Source: Liolophura sinensis (lineage: Eukaryota > Mollusca > Polyplacophora > Chitonida > Chitonidae). From it: DNA of 64,000 nt. The stretch covers positions 10,204,706 through 10,268,705 of the forward strand of contig NC_088296.1 in NCBI RefSeq assembly GCF_032854445.1, written 5' to 3'. Positions 32,560-44,269 of this stretch are shown here, in pieces. A program made the position numbers and the translations under genes. Each line of letters starts with the position of its first letter. Positions within the stretch are counted from its first letter, which is position 1. The notes below the pieces were generated by a model. The model ran no database searches. It was not told where the DNA came from and worked only from the letters and a program-made list of their open reading frames with translations.

Positions 32560-33160
32560 AACTCCCGAATTTATAAATTTAGGTATTCACTTACTGTAAA
32601 AATAGAGATACATAATACGAACATAGCTATGTAATCATGTAAATGTAAATGTTGCAGTAATGTTTATCCTTCTGACATCTTTTACATTGTAGTTTTGCAG
32701 AATAGTTTTGTAGTACTTGAAGAATTCCTTTGGGCGTTGATAAAAAGTCTTCACACAGGATCTGTGAAATGCCACTAGGCAATTTCGGCGAACTTTTAAA
32801 CTGAAAACATCCACTTCGTTTACGATCTCACATTTTTTTTCCACTCTCAAAGACCGACATCGTGTTTTAATACATTATGTTACCTAGAAAATATTTGTCA
32901 CCGTTGTGACATAATCTACATACTGCATGCTGTAATAGGCGAGGACCCATTTTGCATAGCTTCTCGCCTCAAAAACTAATCCCGCGTTACGTCATAGTCG
33001 CTGTCGGGTAACAAGGGAGTTAATTCAGAACAGACCCTTTGCCCCATGGAACGTTCATATCAAGGCATTGTTGGTAAAGCTGAATTCATGCCTTGCTGCT
33101 ATGACAGGGACAGAGTCCTTCGAGTTGTCGGTACACAGGTTGGCATAGACATTAATCGTG
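32560..33160. other. no gene recognised
   Basis: Possible 3' flank of locus B; nothing further seen. Confidence 0.4.
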
Positions 33161-33289
33161 TAGCATGTTAAGAGCGAAATATGTAGCAACTCCGAAAACC
33201 AACACATGTAATACTAAGCAGATAACAAACAAAAATGACCCCTGTTGCGGGAGTTGTTGAAGAAATAGCCCTAAGTGTGTCGGATTTTT

Positions 33290-33560
33290 GGTAAATAACT
33301 ACGGAGGTGATTACTGAGATACACATTTTATTATCGCAAACTTCTATTCTAACATGGTACACAATTTTAAATACTGATTTCACTCGGTCGACTAGAACAT
33401 ACCTTGGGTCTTTCCAGCGTCATTAAAAACTGTTTACTGCTTCTCTTTGCCTGATTCCGTCCTGTGCTTTCTTAGTTCTTTGGTAGTTCCTTTTGGGAAT
33501 TGACGTTGTGATTATTCACCTATAACGTTTATTATGTTTGACGTCTTGTATAAAAATATC
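33290..33560 (+). repeat. Dispersed repeat F copy
   Basis: ATTATCGCAAACTTCTATTCTA, ACTGTTTACTGCTTCTCTTTG and TTTTGGGAATTGACGTTGTG align with 60835-61030. Confidence 0.7.
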
Positions 33561-34149
33561 TGTTTCGATGCATAAATTTGTGTGTATCGGCGGTAACTGT
33601 TTTACCGTAAATCCGACACATCTGTGAGGTGTCTCCGTAATTCTCGCAACTCCGTCGTTCGAATGACAAAATATGGTGAACAACTCTAAGGTTATTCAAG
33701 TCGCGGCTATGAGGCAGGAAGTGATGTCAGAAAACGGGGTTTGTCTATATCGTATTTGTTTCAATGCTTGAAACACATGTATTTTCTTTATTGAAAGCAT
33801 AGACAAGATGTTCTCAGTTGACAGCTAAACCAACTTACTGATTTATGCTGCTTATATGTACGCGTGAGGACATCAGTGATGAAGTTAAGCGGTGGGTCGC
33901 ACAGCGTCACAAGTTCAAACCTATTTGCTTTGGGCAGTGATGTAAAGCGAACCTAATTTATGTATGTAAAAGACAAGTAGCTTCTAAAATTTTTCGATTT
34001 TAGGAGAATATTATCAATACAATATGCGCACAAGTGTTCCTGTGCGACCTGTTCCATTACCAAGTACGGTATTACGGGACGACCAAAAACATCGACGTCA
34101 CGGTATTTGGGAAACCCAAAGAAAGCTGTGACTGCACTATATTAGGTGA

Positions 34150-34805
34150 CTGACAGAAAGCAGGAACGCCACGGCGTTAGGGAATGGCGTTTGATTGAAT
34201 GAAAGCATCCAGACGTCTAGGCGTTACGCCTTGACAGCTTGTCATGCATTAAGCTTGTCACTGAGCAAACATGTCGTACATTAAACCTCTTCCTGAGCAG
34301 ATTGAGTGAAAGTCTGTAGACATCTGGCGTTACGTCTGGACAAGCTTGTCGTTCATTACACGTGTCCCTGAGCAGATTGAGTAAAACTCTCTAGACGTCT
34401 GGACTTTCTTGCCCTGCATTAAATTTGTTCATGAGAATATTAAGAGAAAGTGTTTAGACGTCTGGCGTTACGCCCGGACAGCTTGCTCTGCATTAAACTT
34501 GTCCCTGAATAGATGGAGTGAAAGTATATAGGCATCTGAACAGCTTGTCGTGCATTAAACTTGTTCCAGAGCGGATGCAGTGAAAGTATCTTGACATCTG
34601 ACGTTACGCCTGGACAGCTTGTTCTGCATTAAACTTGTCCCTGGGTAGATGGAGTGAAAGTATCTAGACGTCTGACGTTACGCCTGGACAGCTTGTTCTG
34701 CATTAAACTTGTCCCTGGGTCGATGGAGTGAAAGTATCTAGACGTCCGAGTTACGCCTGGACAGTCTGTCCTGCGTTACTTTTGTCCCTGAGCAGATTGA
34801 CTGCT
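34150..34805. repeat. 74-bp tandem repeat
   Basis: About eight copies of GCGTTACGCCTGGACAGCTTG then CTGCATTAAACTTGTCCCTG then GAGTGAAAGTATCTAGACGTC. The last complete units (34590-34760) are most alike. No coding. Confidence 0.9.
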
Positions 34806-35174
34806 CTACTCGATTCTGCGTGAAATTTATGTCACGCGTAAATTTCCGTGTTATCAGCTGGACTCGTGTGAAAGTGTCGGTCATCATTTTTGGGAAAAAA
34901 GACTTTTCCAAAACTTTAAGAAGAGGGGTTTCACATAATTTACATAAATTGTATTACCCACCTGAATTCTTCCTAGCATGTTGTGTGGTCTTCCGTTATA
35001 TTGTAGAATCTGAATACAATTCGTTGCCGACATTCTCGTTAAGCATGTCCAAATTATCGTTTTTTCCTTTAAATTATAAATCCGAGTAGGGTCTCTCATT
35101 GCTTTGGCCAGTCTTTGTAGACAAACTTAACTTGGGATCCACTGACGTCTGTGTTTATTATGGGTTGCTTTGCT

Positions 35175-35715
35175 TTACTTTTTGATTTTATGATTGGAAT
35201 ACAGCTTGTTGTGTTCCTTAATGTCTAAGGTGCAACAAGTTTCACCATTATTCTTTCCCCCCTGCAATGCATTATTGACTTCGTCATCGTTAAAACGAGT
35301 GATACTTCGAGTGATATCTGCAGGCATTTTCCCTATAGTGCACTGCTTTGCTTTATTCTGTCTAATTTTGTGGTTGGAATAGAGCTCGTCGCATGCTTGT
35401 TTGTCTAAGCTGCAACAATTTCTGGCATCATTATTCTTCTCTGTCTGTGAAGACTGGTCGTCTTCGTCGTCACTAAAGCGATTGATTGCTCCACAGACGT
35501 CTGTAGAGGACCGGATGTGTGCCCTCGCACTCAACACATCTTGAAGAAGATATGACACAGGACTGGTTATTTCACTTTCTTGTATAGCAACTGAGAGATT
35601 AGTGACGTCATTGGAACCTAGATCAGCACGTTGCCCTGTCACGTGACCACGTTTGCTCTGCCTTTGCAACGTAACATCTTCACGGTCATGCATGTCGTAA
35701 AAACATCTTCTTTTC
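35175..35715 (-). CDS. Locus C cytoplasmic tail exon
   Basis: Acceptor TTGCAG|G at 35716, phase 2, about 179 residues, beginning KRRCFYDMHDREDV. Contains two tandem copies of about 50 residues: INRF.DDE..., CCSLD..ACDELYSNHKIR and ITRFNDDE..., CCTLD..EHNKLYSNHKIK. The repeated YSNH fits pYxN. The reading frame is fully open although the TM exon upstream is interrupted, which suggests recent loss or use through another transcript. Confidence 0.65.
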
Positions 35716-36103
35716 CTGCAATAAAAAATTACATTTGTACTTCAGATTGTAGTAATTGTTTCTTTAAAGTTTTATCCTCTCAGTACGAACAGAGATCCTC
35801 AGTTACGTCACAAAAACTGTCTGACATGTCTAATGATGACAGACTTTTTCCCTGGTGTTTGAATCAATCTTATTACTTATAGGCGCAAAATTGGCTTAAC
35901 ATGCAATGTGCCAAATGTTTTGGAACAAAAAAAGGAGACCTGAATCTTTCTCTATGGCCAGTGCTGAGAGTTACAGTGGCTTTATAGTCATTATTTGTGT
36001 AATTAATCTACTTCAAATATGATGAAGCTGCTAACGCATGGCATACATCATATGGATATGTATAGGAAAACGTGAGAAAATGTGAGAAATTAGCTGTCCA
36101 TAC

Positions 36104-36194
36104 CTCACAACAACAACGACGGCCAGGACGGTCAAGCCAATAATAACCACTCCTCCTGTAACTCCTCATATAACGATGACAAGTGATGGAAACT
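36104..36194 (-). pseudogene. Locus C transmembrane exon with TGA
   Basis: Acceptor TTTCCAG, donor GTATGG, 91 bases, phase 1 in and 2 out. Reads FPSLVIVI, TGA (36168-36166), GVTGGVVIIGLTVLAVVVVVR. Sister exons have Gly at the stop position (GGA to TGA is a single change). Confidence 0.8.
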
Positions 36195-36324
36195 CTGGAA
36201 ATGTAAAATAAAGACATGTTTAACTACAATGTAACATAATTCTACGTGTAGGCTATGATGCAATGTAAAATAATGCTATGGTGTAATGCAATGTAAACAG
36301 ATTTATAGGAATATATGATTGGGG

Positions 36325-36400
36325 TTTTACTTGGCCGCGGTCGTATAAGTGAAATATTCTTGAGCACAGCGGAAAACGCCAAATAAATAAATGAAAATCA
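36325..36400 (+). mobile_element. SINE fragment
   Basis: GGCCGCGGTCGTATAAGTGA and AATATTCTTGAGCACAGCGG with tail AATAAATAAATG. Confidence 0.75.
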
Positions 36401-36539
36401 AATAAACTTACTTCAGTCCAATTTCCTAGGAAATTAATTAAATAATTCTAAATATGAACTAAATATAAAATCAGAAAATCATCATAACGGATGCTTACAC
36501 CTTCTCTGAGTATCGGTTCAGGGGCATTACAATTATAAC

Positions 36540-36760
36540 AAACGTCAGCAGAGATCCTGTGCGCTCTGTCCATATTTGTCAATTTTATAACCAATAACAT
36601 TTTAGAAACTTTGAAATCGTTGGAAATTCACTTAAATACGTCGATGCTATGTAGTCCCTAGCCCATGGTTACTCATAATTAGAAACGACGATGACAGAGA
36701 TCCTGAACGCTCTGTCCATATTTGCAAAGAACAGTTTTATACTGTCAACAACCAACACAC
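36540..36760. repeat. Short repeat AGAGATCCTGAACGCTCTGTCC, two copies
   Basis: Copies at about 36553 and 36691; related pieces at 27880 (CTTCTGAACGCTCTGTCCAT) and, inverted, at 59677 (GGACAGAGCGTTCAGAATCTC). Between them no coding is seen. Confidence 0.6.
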
Positions 36761-37424
36761 AGACTATTCATGACGAAAGAACTGTATCATTTTGGAAAAC
36801 AGTTGGTTTGTTGTTTTTGTTAGCGTGTCCAGAATATGTATTTATTCGTCTTGAATCGGACAAAACTTAGCGTTATAGGTTGATAAATGTGTATAGAGAT
36901 CCTTTTTATATATAAAAAAAATATGATTCAAACTTTGTCGACCAATTAATTATTTTCCATTTACCCGAGTGGTGTTTAAAACCTGAACAATTCTTCATGT
37001 AGTGGCACATGTAAGGCAGTTTATGCAAATGTTCACACTGGGCAACTGTTCACATTCATATAATTATTGATATCTTAGTGGATCAGGTTTTTGCTTATTT
37101 TACTGAAATGTCAGCCAGTTTGCATTTGGCCATTTTTACTTCGTCTGCATGCCTACAATGGCACCAATATATTTCATACTTGTAGGGGAGGACCATTCCT
37201 ACATCATTACTGAATTAACGGAACATGAAAACAAAATGTTAGAATTCGAAGAAAAGACTTTTACTACTATGTTACTTCTGAGCTCATTTTAACATCCCCA
37301 AAGTTATGTTAAGCAGTTAATCTTTTTTGAATTTTATTTCACGGGAGAGTTATTTCCCTTGGGTTGGAAATCCCACAACATTTGTTTTCACAGATTCAGC
37401 AAAGGGAAACTATATATTGTAACA

Positions 37425-37565
37425 TGGAGACAGAGGTGCATGGTTGTAATTAACTGGGTTTTCCCAAGGTTTTGTTCTGTTGCCTCCCACCATACAGCTG
37501 CGCACCGTCGTATAAGTGAAATAATCTTAAGCACGGCGTAAATCACCGATCAAATAGATAAATGT
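37425..37565 (+). mobile_element. SINE, middle and 3' part
   Basis: TGGGTTTTCCCAAGGTTTTGT, CTCCCACCATACAGCTG and CGTCGTATAAGTGAAATAATC, just downstream of the EGF exon 2 donor of locus C. Confidence 0.75.
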
Positions 37566-37682
37566 ATTTAACGGCCTATGTGTACAACTAATCTGACGTA
37601 ATGTGAAAACGGAAATCCAACAAGCCTCTGTGCTGGTCATACATGGAAAAATACATGAAATATTGAAAGTATTGAATCTTAC

Positions 37683-37817
37683 CCGTGTCACAATCGACAT
37701 GTTCCGCGCTACTCTGTTTGTATCCATCCGCACAACGACAAGTGTAACTTCCCTGGGTGTTCACACAGACTGAATTCGTACCACATATGCCATTATCGTC
37801 TGCGCATTCATCGATAT
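37683..37817 (-). CDS. Locus C EGF exon 2
   Basis: 135 bases, acceptor CATTTTAG, donor GTAAGA. IDECADDNGICGTNSVC, NTQGSYTCRCADGY, EHVDCDTG: complete calcium-binding EGF. Confidence 0.85.
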
Positions 37818-37819
37818 CT

Positions 37820-38370
37820 AAAATGATAAGATGTAATTGCCATCTATGGCTTCCTCTGGCTCATTCGCCTAGTGTATCACTCTCGTTGTTACAGTAGAAA
37901 AAAAGATTAGTTGAACAAATTCAGTTGATACAAAATAACTAATTTCCTTTACCCAAAGCTGTTTTTCCAGTACATATATTGATCCGTACATCACCAAGAG
38001 GATCAACCTTATGTTTGCTTAACTCCAAAAATATATTATCTGTGCATGTCGCATGCGTGAAAAACACGTTTGTATATAAAATCTGTACACGTAATATATG
38101 CGTAAATCATGCATGCGTATGGCACAAGTGCACCTCATATATATGCTAATATAGTGTGGGGATGCATCGTGTGTCTATACTACACGTGTGCATGCATGTA
38201 TCATGCAGTGTATCACGTGTTCATATACGAGTTTTGAGGACGTGAACCATGGGCTTTCACGGCAGGTTGATGTATAGGTACATTGGTAAAGTGTGACGTA
38301 AGTGCAAAAATTACTGTGACGTCACACGTTACTCGTAGGACAAACGCCAGTAGCTTAGCCTCTGTCATAC
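37820..38370. other. intron, no feature recognised
   Basis: AT-rich with many ATGCAT/CACGTG-like short words; nothing assigned. Confidence 0.4.
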
Positions 38371-38505
38371 CTTGCTGACACCCGACTTCGTGGTCGTTCC
38401 TCTGCTTGCATCCTTTACCACACTTACATGTGTAAGCGCCCTCTGTGTTCTTGCAAAGAGCATTGCTTCCACATATGGTAGGGTTTTGGAGACAATCATC
38501 TATAT
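38371..38505 (-). CDS. Locus C EGF exon 1
   Basis: 135 bases, acceptor TTTCCAG, donor GTATGA. IDDCLQNPTICGSNALC, KNTEGAYTCKCGKGC, HEVGCQQG. The second acidic residue of DIDE is Asp instead of Glu; there is an extra Cys where others have Tyr (GKGC). Confidence 0.85.
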
Positions 38506-39231
38506 CTGGAAACAGTCACCAAATCAGTCTTCACTATCAAATCATAAAATATGTTTGAAAACAAATATAGGAATCATAGAGCCGAACTTTATCATTCAGA
38601 GAACAAAAGATGACTTTGAGTTTAATCTCTCTTGAAGGCAATGCGGTGTCTTCGTTTTGCTAGGAAGACTGTGCTGGTATGGCCCTATTAACTTTATAAA
38701 GATAAATTTTAAAACTCAAACATTATATATATAAACGTCTTAAATATGTCAGACTACAGACCATTTAAAGTAATAGTCTTATATTGAGCTGAGTATTAGA
38801 CTTGTGCGATTCTACGGTTGCATTTCTTGACGATGACGTTACATCATTGTTTTCAACTTAACGCATATAGACTACATGTACTAGACTTCTACATTCATAT
38901 AACATACGTCTACAAACAGCTATCAATGCCTTTACTGAACAGGCTGTAAAAAGAAGTATTTATAGTCAAATTACAAATGTGACGTCATTAATACTCATCT
39001 GGTTTGAAGAGATCACCAGAGAATCCGATATTTAAAAACATTTTACTCGATCGGACAGTGACGAATAGTGTTTCATCTGATGTGTAGTTTATTTCATTGC
39101 TTTCTCTGTCTTTATTTTCTTTTTAATTCTGCTTACTCCCAAGGGGCTAGGGTTGTGTAAATTTGCTTCTGATTAAGCATTTACAAGACCGGTTTTTAGG
39201 AGTTACTTCATATTAGAATTGAGAGACTCAC

Positions 39232-39354
39232 CGATGCATTGCCCTGTTGAAAACCGAGTGAGACCGGGTGCGCAGTCGCAGATATATGTAACATACGGAA
39301 TCCACCTACACACTGTCTTGGGAGCACAACCCTCTCTGTCAGATTTACAATTTT
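39232..39354 (-). CDS. Locus C M module exon
   Basis: 123 bases, acceptor TTGGCCAG, donor GTGAGT, phase 1-1. Cysteine spacing 6-5-9-1-11 (NCKSDREGCAPKTVC, ICDCAPG, GQCIG). Shortest M exon. Confidence 0.78.
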
Positions 39355-39412
39355 CTGGCCAAAAGCGTGCATACTCACACAGTCATTCACGTTACAATAA
39401 GCCGTATCTATT

Positions 39413-39680
39413 TGGTACAACGTATACAGTTGTGTATTTATGTGGTACAGCGTATACAGATGTGTATTTATGTGGTACAGCGTATACAGATGTGTATTTA
39501 TGTGGTACAGCGTATACAGATGTGTATTTATGTGGAACAGCGTGTACAGATGTGTATTTTTGTGGTACAGCGTATACAAATGTGTATTTATGTGGAACAG
39601 CATATACAGATGTGTATTTATGTGGTACAGCGTATAGATGTGTATTTATGTGATACAGCGTATACAGATGTGTATTTAGT
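39413..39680. repeat. 30-bp minisatellite
   Basis: About nine copies of TGTGGTACAGCGTATACAGA then TGTGTATTTA. It ends about 60 bases upstream of the M exon acceptor of locus C. The period of 30 keeps three frames open on both strands, producing spurious ORFs. Confidence 0.95.
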
Positions 39681-39944
39681 CAGATCAGGGGCCACTTTCA
39701 CAAAAGTTCGTTGATCAAATTTGTCGTAGCTTTTTTACGTAAATTTATTGATTTATTCGTTTCTTTCTTAGAAACGCCGTAATCATGGCTTATTCGCTAA
39801 TACGATGGAAGTCAGTTTTATGGTTGGAGTGTCCTGGGCGCCGTCCACTGCAATGCCACAAGCGGTCAGAGCGAGGTAATCTACCATTTACCTGACCAAA
39901 CACGGGGTTGAACATTTACATAAATATATTTTATTTAAAAAAAC

Positions 39945-40143
39945 TGCCGCCAGCACTACGGTGGGAGGAAACAGTGGAAAGCTCGGGGGGAAACCTGCGA
40001 CCATCTGCCGGACCTTCCCACGTACTGCCGGAGAAGAAGCCGGGACGAAGTGGAACTCACATCGCCAGATCGACCATACTGGTGAGAGGCTTTTGCATTA
40101 CTGCGCCCTGCTAGCGTGCTAACACTCTCTGCCACGGAGGCCC
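39945..40143 (-). mobile_element. SINE, nearly complete with tRNA-like head
   Basis: From CGCCAGCACTACGGTGGGAG through TTCCCACGTACTGCCGGAG to GGTGAGAGGCTTTTGCAT and GCTAGCGTGCTAAC...GCCACGGAGGCCC. Reverse complement starts GGGCCTCCGTGGC, an A-box region, with a B-box-like GTGAGTTCC. A separated 3' tail lies at 39735-39790. Confidence 0.85.
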
Positions 40144-40227
40144 AAATAAATAATTAAATGCCTGGATACTACACCGAGATATAACTTAAAGTGATATTCG
40201 GCCTTTTTGCTAACTGTCCGTCGTTCC

Positions 40228-40330
40228 TATTGCATTTATTTATTTGATTGGTGATTTACGCTCTACGCAATAATATTTCACTTATACGACAGCGTTGTGG
40301 TGTGTGGAAACCGTTTAGTGCCCCGGATGA
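40228..40330 (-). mobile_element. SINE fragment
   Basis: TTTATTTATTTGATTGGTG, AATATTTCACTTATACGACAG. Confidence 0.8.
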
Positions 40331-40531
40331 AACCCTATTGCATTGATAATAGTTTTGCATGGAAATGTTCGGGATTATTTGCTTGGTGAAAAAACAAAAA
40401 AAGACCTGTTTCAGGGTGGAAGGCACGTTTAAAATGCAGAGCGAAGCCAGCGTCATTGGCCTTCATATAAACCATATATATTTGTAAAAAGTATATATTG
40501 TTCCATATAATGCACATAATATGTGACTTAC

Positions 40532-40664
40532 GGTAACAAAAGTAAACTGGTGTGTTACATCCAGGTGCTTTTCTGCGGCGGCTAGTCTTCCTTACATTCA
40601 CAACGGCTCCACCAGCAGGACGTTCCCTCTCCACACTCTCCATTACAGTTGTCAGCTTGCAAGC
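40532..40664 (-). pseudogene. Locus C N module exon with one-base insertion
   Basis: 133 bases against 132. Reads DNCNGECGEGTSC, RCECK, then hits TAG at 40584-40582. Dropping one base in the AAGGAAG run near 40590 restores KTSRRRKAPG and the ending YFCYR with donor GTAAGT. Confidence 0.75.
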
Positions 40665-40699
40665 CTATTATAAAATACAGAAGACATAAAACAGATAGC

Positions 40700-40795
40700 C
40701 CCGGTTTTCCTCTCACCATAATGCTGGTTGCCATCGTATAAGTGAAATATTCTTAAGTATGGTGTAAAACACCAAATAAATAAATAAATAAAAAG
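40700..40795 (+). mobile_element. SINE fragment
   Basis: CTCACCATAATGCTGGTTGCC and CGTATAAGTGAAATATTCTT with AATAAATAAATAAATAAA tail. Confidence 0.8.
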
Positions 40796-40914
40796 GGTAA
40801 TAATTGTAGAGCAGTAAAGTCTGGTATAAAGCTGACATGACTTGATTTTTTTAAAACTAATTTTGCTTAAACCGGGATGATTAAGGTGAGCGTGAAACTT
40901 GGTACTGTTTAAAC

Positions 40915-42010
40915 ATTTACATGAACTGTTATAAAACCCTGAGGTAAACTGACAAGAGGCCGAATTTCATCGTTTACGATTGACCATTTGCCTGCTATCA
41001 CACTGTCGTCGCTGCTCTGAGTTTCCTCTCCATGCGTTTACATCAATGCGTTTTTTACCTAATTTTGCTTAAGCCAACGTTATGAGTCGTGCAGATTGCT
41101 ACTATTTAGGCATTTACATTCATGACGTTAATATAAAACCTGACTGCATTCCATTAAATGACCTGACTACACAAGAGTTCGCCAACCTATGGATGCTTGT
41201 AATGCCATGTACTGGATACAAGCCTGCACCAAATACTCATACCAATGTAATAACAATGAACATAAAAAAACCCAAAACAATATATTTTCTGTCAGATTAT
41301 TGCCTGTTTCTTTCATCTAGTCGCCTGTCAACACTGATATCATCACCCATATTGACTGTTAAGATTACCTTCAGTAAGTGGCACGTACCACTAAAGGCTC
41401 CACACGTTAATGTGTTGGACGATCATATTGTTCCAATGAAAATGAAGCTGAAATATTTTTTTAAATTTCAAATGTTACACACCAATTAAGTTTTTACCTA
41501 ATTCTGCTTGAGCCATGGTGCCAGGGGGCGTGTAATTAGCTATTGTTTTGGCATTCACGTGAAAAGTTAGATGAAACCCTAACTAAGGTATATAGATTAG
41601 AGGCCGTATTTCACCGGGTACGTGTGAACATTTGCCAGCTAATACACTGTCGTCGCTGATCTGGTTTTACGCTTTATGCTGTAGCGGTATTTTACCAGTT
41701 AAATGTGACCATTTGCCAGCTATTGCACTGTCGTCGCTGATCGGCTTTTACTCTCCATGCGGTAAGTCTTTCATATTGCGTTCCCACACCAATGCGTTTT
41801 TTACCTAATTTTGCTTAAGCCAGGGTGCTGGGGCGTGCAGATTGCTACTATTTAAGCATTTACATTAATGACGTTAAAAGAAAAACAGATCTGAGGTAAA
41901 TTTACAAGATGTTGTATTTCCAGGGTTACGTGTGATCATTTGCCCCCTATCACGCTGTCGTCGCTGATGTATTTGTACTCTTTGTGCTCTATGTCTGTAA
42001 TTAAATCTGG
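40915..42010 (+). repeat. Tandem-like run of dispersed repeat D
   Basis: At least four copies or parts: CACTGTCGTCGCTGCTCTG at 41001, CACTGTCGTCGCTGATCTGG at 41645 and 41729, and CGCTGTCGTCGCTGATG near 41951, each preceded by a TTTCACCG..TACGTGTGACC.TTTGCC block and followed by TTTTTACCTAATTTTGCTTAAG. A 135-codon frame at 41082-41489 starts inside one copy and has no family similarity I recognise. Confidence 0.75.
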
Positions 42011-43040
42011 TTTGTATCCCAGATTATATTAAAGGACGTGATCATACTCCATACAGCGCATGTGCCGATCCTTACGCTCGCTTTAGCTGTTGTTCAGCTA
42101 TTACGCGATAAAGTATATTTATAAAGGAAGTTAGATTTTACATGTTAAACGGCCATGCGGTTTTCTGTTCGTGAGCAGGCCTGTTGACATCAGGTCGGCC
42201 TAGTTAAACGCTCTGCCCGGATGGCTATTTACGTGCGGATTTTTTTAAGGAGCTGGGTTTTCATGCACATACTTCCTGGTTGGACAAACAAAATAGAGCT
42301 GGCATGAGTCAAACAGATATTTCCTTATATGGTTATGTATATACACTATCAGTGGGACATATATTGAAGGACTTTATGCGGGTTGTATGATGCAATCTGT
42401 GACAAACTGATACTGGTCAGTGTTTCCTTTCGCACAATTCTTTCCCGTTTTTTTATTTTGAATTCAATTAAATTTTAATTTTATTTAATCAAGAGTGTGT
42501 ATGAATAACATTATCCGAGTAGACGAGAAACGTAACAGAAATTCGGTAAAGAGATACAAGGCTCAGAGGTGTTTCCCTGGTGTAAATGCTGCTATGCTTT
42601 AGGTTAAATCTATAAGCAAAGTGACAGACTGCATATGAACCTGACCCAGCATGACAGCTTAGATTGTTCGGTTGACTGACAAACTGACTGCGATACAAAA
42701 CACAGTTGTTTATTCATTTTGTTGTTGCTTAAGGCATACTAGTCAAATTCATAGGAATAGTAAACCGGAATGCCAGGAGTGAACCGGCAATGTTCTCCAG
42801 GAAATCACTAAGGCGCCACGAACCGACTAAGCTTTGAAAATGGGACATCTACGAACACTGAACTCGTTTCACGCCACTGGTCCAGATTTATTCAAAAAGT
42901 TGTGACAGTAACCTTTACTTAAATCACAAAGCAAAAACAGTATAAAGGGGAAAAGGATAGACACTAAGACTGTTCAGCAGGCCACACCTGTTGAGGGTGT
43001 GGAGTCAATGCCGTTGTCCATATGGATACGATGTCTAACA
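42011..43040. other. intron of locus C, no exon recognised
   Basis: No module exon, SINE or RNA gene seen; AT-rich. Confidence 0.45.
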
Positions 43041-43500
43041 GAATTAAGAAGTACAGCACACAGAGAAAAGCCAGAGCAGCGACAACAGTGTGATAAGGCC
43101 TCTTGTCAACTTATCTTGGTCAGGGGTTTATTCTAACTATTCATGTAAATGCATAAATTATAGCAGATTACACGCCCCCTAGCACCCTGGCTTATTAGAC
43201 GTCACTGGTCTAGAATTACTGAAAATGCTGCTTTGTTACCACATTTAACATACAATCGCATTAAAACAAAGCAAAGGGACCAGGGTTCATTTGTTCTGAG
43301 CCCACCAACAGAATTCTGGTTTATACAGGAATACAATATAATTAAGACGTAGAGCATAGAGAGAAACCCCAGAGCAGCGACGACAGTGTGATAGCTGACA
43401 TATGGTCACACGTAACCGGTGAAAGACGGACTTTTGTCAATTTATCTAAGTTCGGGTTTTATTCTAACTGTTCATGTAACTGGCATTAGCTCACCAAAAG
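43041..43500 (-). repeat. Dispersed repeat D, two inverted copies, with half a foldback element
   Basis: Copies at 43060-43240 and 43350-43480 (GAGCAGCGACGACAGTGTGAT twice). Between them TTAAAACAAAGCAAAGGGAC (43260-43280) is one arm of the 19396-19530 element. Confidence 0.7.
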
Positions 43501-43545
43501 CAAATATGTGGCAAACTTCTGACATAACATTACCATTTGCCTTAC

Positions 43546-43701
43546 CTTTGTTTCCGGAGAGTGTAAAACTAGTGTTGTGGTGTAAGTATAGGGTACCTGA
43601 CATCATTAACTCGTCACTATCACACTTGTAGCAGGCGTATTGCATTCCACTACCATTCATGTAGCCTTCGTCTACTGAAGGCATACAGTTACTGATGTTT
43701 T
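43546..43701 (-). CDS. Locus C exon X
   Basis: 156 bases, acceptor TATCAACAG, donor GTAAGG, phase 1-1, joining in frame to the signal exon. NISNCMPSVDEGYMNGSGM, QYACYKCDSDELMM, then TSFTLSGNKG. Three cysteines only. No counterpart in the other loci except the first bases of a truncated copy at 58000. Not recognised; a DUF or linker. Confidence 0.55.
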
Positions 43702-43862
43702 CTGTTGATAAATGTCTGTTGCTCATTGCCCCACGACTAGCATACCTATAGCCGGTCTTCATCATTCTAAAATCATTAAACAAACTCGACACTAGGCCGT
43801 CTGTATGTAACTTGTAGCCAGACCAAGGCCATCAGTGTTAACGTACATCAACAAAAACACAC

Positions 43863-43941
43863 CTTCAATGACAAAAGCCATAATAATTGCGATTGGAACC
43901 AGTATCTGCGTCCAAAGCAAAAAAATTCTCTGAACACTCAT
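43863..43941 (-). CDS. Locus C signal-peptide exon
   Basis: 79 bases, donor GTGTGT, phase 1. MSVQRIFLLWTQILVPIAII followed by MAFVIEG. Diverged from the MEx[11 protein letters not shown] type but aligned at M..Q......W.QIL.P. A copy lies at 58258-58181. Confidence 0.75.
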
Positions 43942-44269
43942 TTTTCTGTTGATTTTCTCAACTGATGATGTTTTATGAAAGTTGACCTCTGATAGTTGCT
44001 GGCAGTTGACGTATTTACCGTTGATCTCTTGTTCGCTGTTTTGGTCTTCCTGGGCCTGCGCGCCAACTCATGATTAGTGAGTGCGAGTAGTTGAAGTATA
44101 AAACTGTAACATCTCTCAATTTCCGGCTTTCTAAATGTTTGTTTAATTAAAAAAATAAGGTTTACCATTAAAATAATGATGATGGCGATGTTATAGCGTG
44201 TATTGCCGATGGGAATCGATATATATATATATATGCAAAGGCAACTTTGAGTGGTGCACAGCTCAGCAC

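Larger units (their letters stand above)
35175..43941 (-). pseudogene. Locus C: receptor gene with two disabling changes
   Basis: Exons on the minus strand: signal 43941-43863, novel exon X 43701-43546, N 40664-40532 (one extra base), M 39354-39232, EGF 38505-38371 and 37817-37683, TM 36194-36104 (TGA in the helix), tail 35715-35175. All splice sites and phases otherwise fit. A product ending in the TM would lack an anchor and tail, so it could be secreted if the N frameshift were avoided by skipping. More likely a young pseudogene. An AATAAA (minus strand) at 35159-35154 would give a very short 3' UTR. Confidence 0.7.

Noticed and set aside
39208-39714. Overlapping ORFs of 100-144 codons on both strands
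   Set aside because: Products of the 30-base repeat; only the M exon on the minus strand at 39354-39232 is supported.
41082-41489. 135-codon ORF
   Set aside because: It begins within a dispersed repeat and has no recognised similarity or splice context.
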